Shown here: in pieces, positions 61,684-64,000 of the stretch
Layout: each line of letters opens with the position of its first letter
How positions within the stretch are numbered: the first letter of the stretch is position 1
Source: an uncultured Paracoccaceae bacterium
GTDB taxonomy: Bacteria; Pseudomonadota; Alphaproteobacteria; Rhodobacterales; Rhodobacteraceae
DNA: 64,000 nucleotides
Direction of reading: 5' to 3'
NCBI GenBank assembly: GCA_947503765.1
Contig: CANNFA010000001.1
Span: 620,001-684,000 of the forward strand
Notes under the pieces: model-generated
Database searches by the model: none
Told to the model about the DNA's origin: nothing
What the model saw: the letters and a program-made list of their open reading frames with translations, nothing else
Translations under genes and position numbers: made by a program

Positions 61684-61809
61684 ATGCGCGCCATGCTGAT
61701 CGCTTTCCTCGCCATCGTCGTGATCGGGGTGGCGGCTTTCTTCGGGCTGAACCAGATCGGGTTCTCCTCGGCCGAGCGCCAGAGCGCGCCGTCGGTCCGG
61801 CTGGACTAG
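61684..61809 (+). CDS. 41-residue membrane peptide in the formate dehydrogenase operon
   Basis: A short frame with a good ribosome site (CGGAGA, 5-8 bases upstream). It encodes one hydrophobic helix (MLIAFLAIVVIGVAAFFGLN) and a polar tail ending SAPSVRLD. It lies 19 bases after fdhC and 5 bases before the DUF2478 gene, so it fits an operon slot exactly. It is easily missed because of its size. It may be a small subunit or stabiliser of the membrane complex, by inference from position. Confidence 0.65.
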   Translation: MRAMLIAFLAIVVIGVAAFFGLNQIGFSSAERQSAPSVRLD

Positions 61810-61814
61810 GACGG

Positions 61815-62345
61815 ATGCTCGGATACGTCACCGTTCCGGGGATCGGCACGGCCGACCGTCTGCTGGCCGAGGTTGCCGAGGAGCTTGCCGAACAGGGCGT
61901 GCCGCTTGCCGGGGTCATCCAGGTGAACACCGAAAATCCGCGCGGCGGGCCGTGGATCATGACGCTGCACGCACTGGCCGGGCGCGACCGCATGCGCATC
62001 AGCCAGGATCTGGGCGCCGGGGCGCAGGGATGCCGGCTCGACCCGGACGGGCTTGAACAGGCGGTCGCCCTGTCGCAGCGCGCACTGCAGGAAGACGGCG
62101 AAGACCGCCCGCGCCTGCTGATCGTCAACAAGTTCGGCAAGCAGGAAGCCGAGGGGCGCGGCTTTCGCCCCCTGATCGGCGAGGCGCTGAGCGCAGGCAT
62201 TCCCGTCCTGCTGGCCGTGAGCCGCACGAATCTCGATGCCTTTTGCGCCTTTGCAGACGGGCTGGAAGAGCGGATCGCACCCGACGCTACCGCCGTGACG
62301 GCATGGGCGCACCGCGCCGCCGAGTCTGCCGCGCACCCGGCCTGA
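61815..62345 (+). CDS. DUF2478 (nucleoside-triphosphatase-like) protein
   Basis: A 176-residue protein that begins directly with GYVTVPGIGTADRLLAEVAE. It contains AGVIQVNTENPRGGPWIMTL, RLLIVNKFGKQEAEGRGFRP and PVLLAVSRTNLDAFCAFADG, the blocks of DUF2478. That family is usually encoded beside molybdate or tungstate transport and molybdoenzyme genes and is thought to be a P-loop-like NTPase. The normal Walker A is absent here (VPGIGTADR). The function is unproven. Confidence 0.82.
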   Translation: MLGYVTVPGIGTADRLLAEVAEELAEQGVPLAGVIQVNTENPRGGPWIMTLHALAGRDRMRISQDLGAGAQGCRLDPDGLEQAVALSQRALQEDGEDRPRLLIVNKFGKQEAEGRGFRPLIGEALSAGIPVLLAVSRTNLDAFCAFADGLEERIAPDATAVTAWAHRAAESAAHPA

Positions 62346-62498
62346 CGCCCCTTTTTTCGTAAATTATGCATGTAGATGCGGGCTGTCGGCCTGCCATCTC
62401 GCGCCTGCACGGTATTTTCGTCGCAGTCCCGCCTTGCGGCCCCGCATTCGAGGTCATACGCTGCAGTGACGTGAACTCCACGACATAAGCGGGAATTC

Positions 62499-63206
62499 AT
62501 GCAGGATTTTGCAGAAGCCTTTCGCCTGGCCTTTCAACTGGTCGCATCCGGCGATGCCGACCTGATCGAGATCGTGCTGCTGTCGCTGCGCGTCAGCCTG
62601 TCGGCGACCTTCGTCGCCTGCGCCATCGGTCTGCCGGTGGGCGCGCTGCTGGCCGTGTCGCGGTTTCGCGGGCGCGGCGCGGCGCTGATCGTGCTGAACG
62701 CGATGATGGGCCTGCCGCCGGTGGTCGTCGGGCTGCTGGTCTATCTGCATTTCTCGCGTATGGGGCCGCTGGGCTTTCTCGGCCTGCTCTACACCCCGAC
62801 CGCGATGATCGTGGCGCAGACCATCCTGATCGCACCGATCGTCGCGGCGCTGTCGCGGCAGGTGCTGGAGGATCTTTTCGCCGAATATGCCGAACAGTTC
62901 CGCTCGCTGTGCCTGACGCGGCTTCAGACCGTGCGCGCGCTGATCTGGGACGGGCGCTATTCGCTGCTGACGGTCGGGCTGGCGGGCTTTGGCCGCGCGG
63001 TGGCAGAGGTCGGCGCGGTGATGATCGTCGGCGGCAATATCGACCACCTGACACGGGTGATGACCACCGCCATCGCGCTGGAGACCTCGAAGGGCGATCT
63101 GCCGTTGGCATTGGCGCTGGGGGTGATCCTGCTGACCATCGCGCTGGGGGTCAACGCGGTGGTGCAGTCGATCCGCATGAGCGCCGAAAGGATGGCCTAT
63201 GCCTGA
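62499..63206 (+). CDS. tupB: Tungstate-type ABC transporter permease TupB
   Basis: A 235-residue inner-membrane permease with five to six helices. Landmarks are IEIVLLSLRVSLSATFVACA, NAMMGLPPVVVGLLVYLHFS, and the EAA-like region with GLAGFGRAVAEVGAVMIVGG NIDHLTRVMTTAI, a block strongly shared by TupB proteins. Tungstate and molybdate importers are hard to separate by sequence, but the short TupB form with ETSKGDLPLALALG favours tungstate. The 153 bases upstream contain an AT-richer patch (62352-62375) that may hold the promoter. Confidence 0.87.
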   Translation: MQDFAEAFRLAFQLVASGDADLIEIVLLSLRVSLSATFVACAIGLPVGALLAVSRFRGRGAALIVLNAMMGLPPVVVGLLVYLHFSRMGPLGFLGLLYTPTAMIVAQTILIAPIVAALSRQVLEDLFAEYAEQFRSLCLTRLQTVRALIWDGRYSLLTVGLAGFGRAVAEVGAVMIVGGNIDHLTRVMTTAIALETSKGDLPLALALGVILLTIALGVNAVVQSIRMSAERMAYA

Positions 63207-63966
63207 CACCGCGCTTGCCCCCCTGCCCCGCACCGCCGCCCGCGCCGGCACCGACGCGCCGCCGCTGCTGCCGCTCGAGGTGCGCGATCTGACGCTGGAG
63301 ATCGGCGGCAAGACCCTGATCGACCGGCTGAACCTGTCGTTGGGCGAAAGCGGGATCACCATGGTGATGGGGCCGAACGGGTCGGGCAAGAGCCTGCTGC
63401 TGCGGTTGTTGCACGGGCTGATCGCGCCGACCGGCGGGGCGATTTCCTGGGCCGGAAACCCGGCCGGCCCCGCGATCACAAAACGCCAGGCGCTGGTGTT
63501 CCAGAAACCCGTTCTGCTGCGCCGGTCGGTCGCGGCGAACATGGATTTCGTGCTGCGCACCCGCCGGGGCCGCGCGGGACCGGGCCGCGATGCCCTGCTG
63601 GACCGGGTCGGCCTGCGCGGCAAGGCGGCCCAGCCCGCCCGCCTGCTGTCGGGCGGCGAACAGCAGCGCCTGGCACTGGCCCGCGCGCTGGCCACCGCCC
63701 CCGAGATGCTGTTCCTCGACGAGCCGACCGCCAGCCTCGATCCGGCTTCGGTCCACCTGATCGAAACCATCGTGGCCGACACCGCGCGCGCGGGAACGCG
63801 GGTGATCTTCGTCACCCACGATGTCGGCCAGGCGAAACGGCTGGCCGAGGATATCGTGTTTCTCGACCGCGGCCGGGTGGCGGAAACCGCGCCCGCCGCC
63901 ACCTTTTTCGACGCCTCGCAATCCGATGCCGCCCGCGCCTACCTGGAGGGGCGGCTTCTACTCTGA
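63199..63966 (+). CDS. tupC: Tungstate-type ABC transporter ATP-binding protein TupC
   Basis: A 255-residue ABC ATPase. Walker A is GPNGSGKS (58-65), followed by a Q-loop (ALVFQKPVLLRRSVAANMDF), the signature LLSGGEQQRLALARAL, Walker B EMLFLDEPTASLDPASVHLI and the H-loop VIFVTHDVGQAKRLAE. It lacks the C-terminal TOBE domain of ModC, which fits TupC. It overlaps tupB by 8 bases. The first ~24 residues are a non-conserved proline/alanine-rich lead. Confidence 0.9.
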   Translation: MPDTALAPLPRTAARAGTDAPPLLPLEVRDLTLEIGGKTLIDRLNLSLGESGITMVMGPNGSGKSLLLRLLHGLIAPTGGAISWAGNPAGPAITKRQALVFQKPVLLRRSVAANMDFVLRTRRGRAGPGRDALLDRVGLRGKAAQPARLLSGGEQQRLALARALATAPEMLFLDEPTASLDPASVHLIETIVADTARAGTRVIFVTHDVGQAKRLAEDIVFLDRGRVAETAPAATFFDASQSDAARAYLEGRLLL

Positions 63967-63989
63967 CGTAACCCTGAAAGGAGTCCTTC

Positions 63990-64000
63990 ATGCTCAACAG
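63990..64000 (+). CDS. Start of a probable tungstate-binding protein gene (cut by window end)
   Basis: The ATG at 63990 follows AAAGGAG by 6-7 bases, and only MLN plus part of a codon is visible before the window ends. Because tupB-tupC operons usually include tupA, the periplasmic tungstate-binding protein, that is the likely identity. The sequence itself shows only the ribosome site and start. Confidence 0.45.

Noticed and set aside
1-64000. CRISPR arrays, insertion sequences, integrases, prophage genes, rRNA
   Set aside because: No regularly spaced direct repeats, transposase or integrase motifs, phage genes or rRNA sequence were seen on either strand.

Overview
The window is about 64 kb of dense, GC-rich chromosome from an alphaproteobacterium, most likely a member of the Rhodobacteraceae/Roseobacteraceae (Rhodobacterales). 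The evidence is the gene families (DUF1127, DUF6494, DUF6505, a lone Flp-type pilin-like peptide, PtsP, the DUF3305/DUF3306 formate-dehydrogenase locus), the split of heme genes hemC/hemE/hemF, and extragenic palindromes ending in a CCCGGGATATTT core. I saw no rRNA, tRNA, CRISPR array, insertion sequence or prophage. The window looks like core chromosome with accessory catabolic modules.

Layout. 1-13 kb holds stress, membrane and regulatory genes: the C-terminal half of an MgtE magnesium channel, a tandem universal stress protein, a DUF1127 protein, two Rnk/GreA-like proteins, a small four-CxxC protein translationally coupled to an MscS channel, a 7-alpha-hydroxysteroid dehydrogenase-like SDR, an AI-2E family permease coupled to a phospholipase-D protein, an orphan dCache sensor and PtsP. 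13-16 kb is the secE-nusG-rplK-rplA ribosomal/transcription cluster (minus strand) with a clear terminator. 16-19.5 kb holds hemC, hemE and hemF.

19.6-34.9 kb is a large sugar-acid catabolic locus in two divergent arms. The minus arm encodes a family-5 (Dpp/Opp-type) ABC importer followed by three enolase-superfamily enzymes: one glucarate-dehydratase-like, one of unknown substrate and one galactonate-dehydratase-like. The plus arm encodes a FadR-type GntR regulator, an SMP-30 lactonase, a fourth enolase-superfamily enzyme, an alpha/beta hydrolase, uronate dehydrogenase and 2-dehydro-3-deoxygalactonokinase. An 11-bp palindrome matching the FadR-family operator pattern lies between the arms, on top of candidate -35 boxes pointing both ways. 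The set suggests uptake of an acidic sugar or oligosaccharide and its oxidative breakdown through lactones and dehydratases. No aldolase is present in the window.

35-52 kb is mostly housekeeping: glpK, a PhzS-like flavin monooxygenase, a threonine-dehydratase family PLP enzyme, lysC, ychF, uvrD/pcrA, a TerB/J-domain protein, an EEP hydrolase, ppx, a BirA-like protein and the Mrp/ApbC Fe-S carrier. Two copies of a ~162-bp non-coding element sit here, one beside the dehydratase gene and one between ychF and uvrD. Their long terminal stems differ in sequence but are both perfectly paired.

52.4-64 kb is a periplasmic formate dehydrogenase locus. It comprises a divergent polyferredoxin, DUF3305, DUF3306, a TorD-like chaperone, a short Tat-signal protein, the catalytic subunit (Cys in place of selenocysteine), the four-cluster Fe-S subunit, the cytochrome b subunit, a 41-aa membrane peptide and a DUF2478 protein. 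A tungstate-type ABC transporter follows (tupB, tupC and the first codons of a probable tupA). The arrangement suggests a tungsten- or molybdenum-dependent, membrane-anchored formate dehydrogenase.
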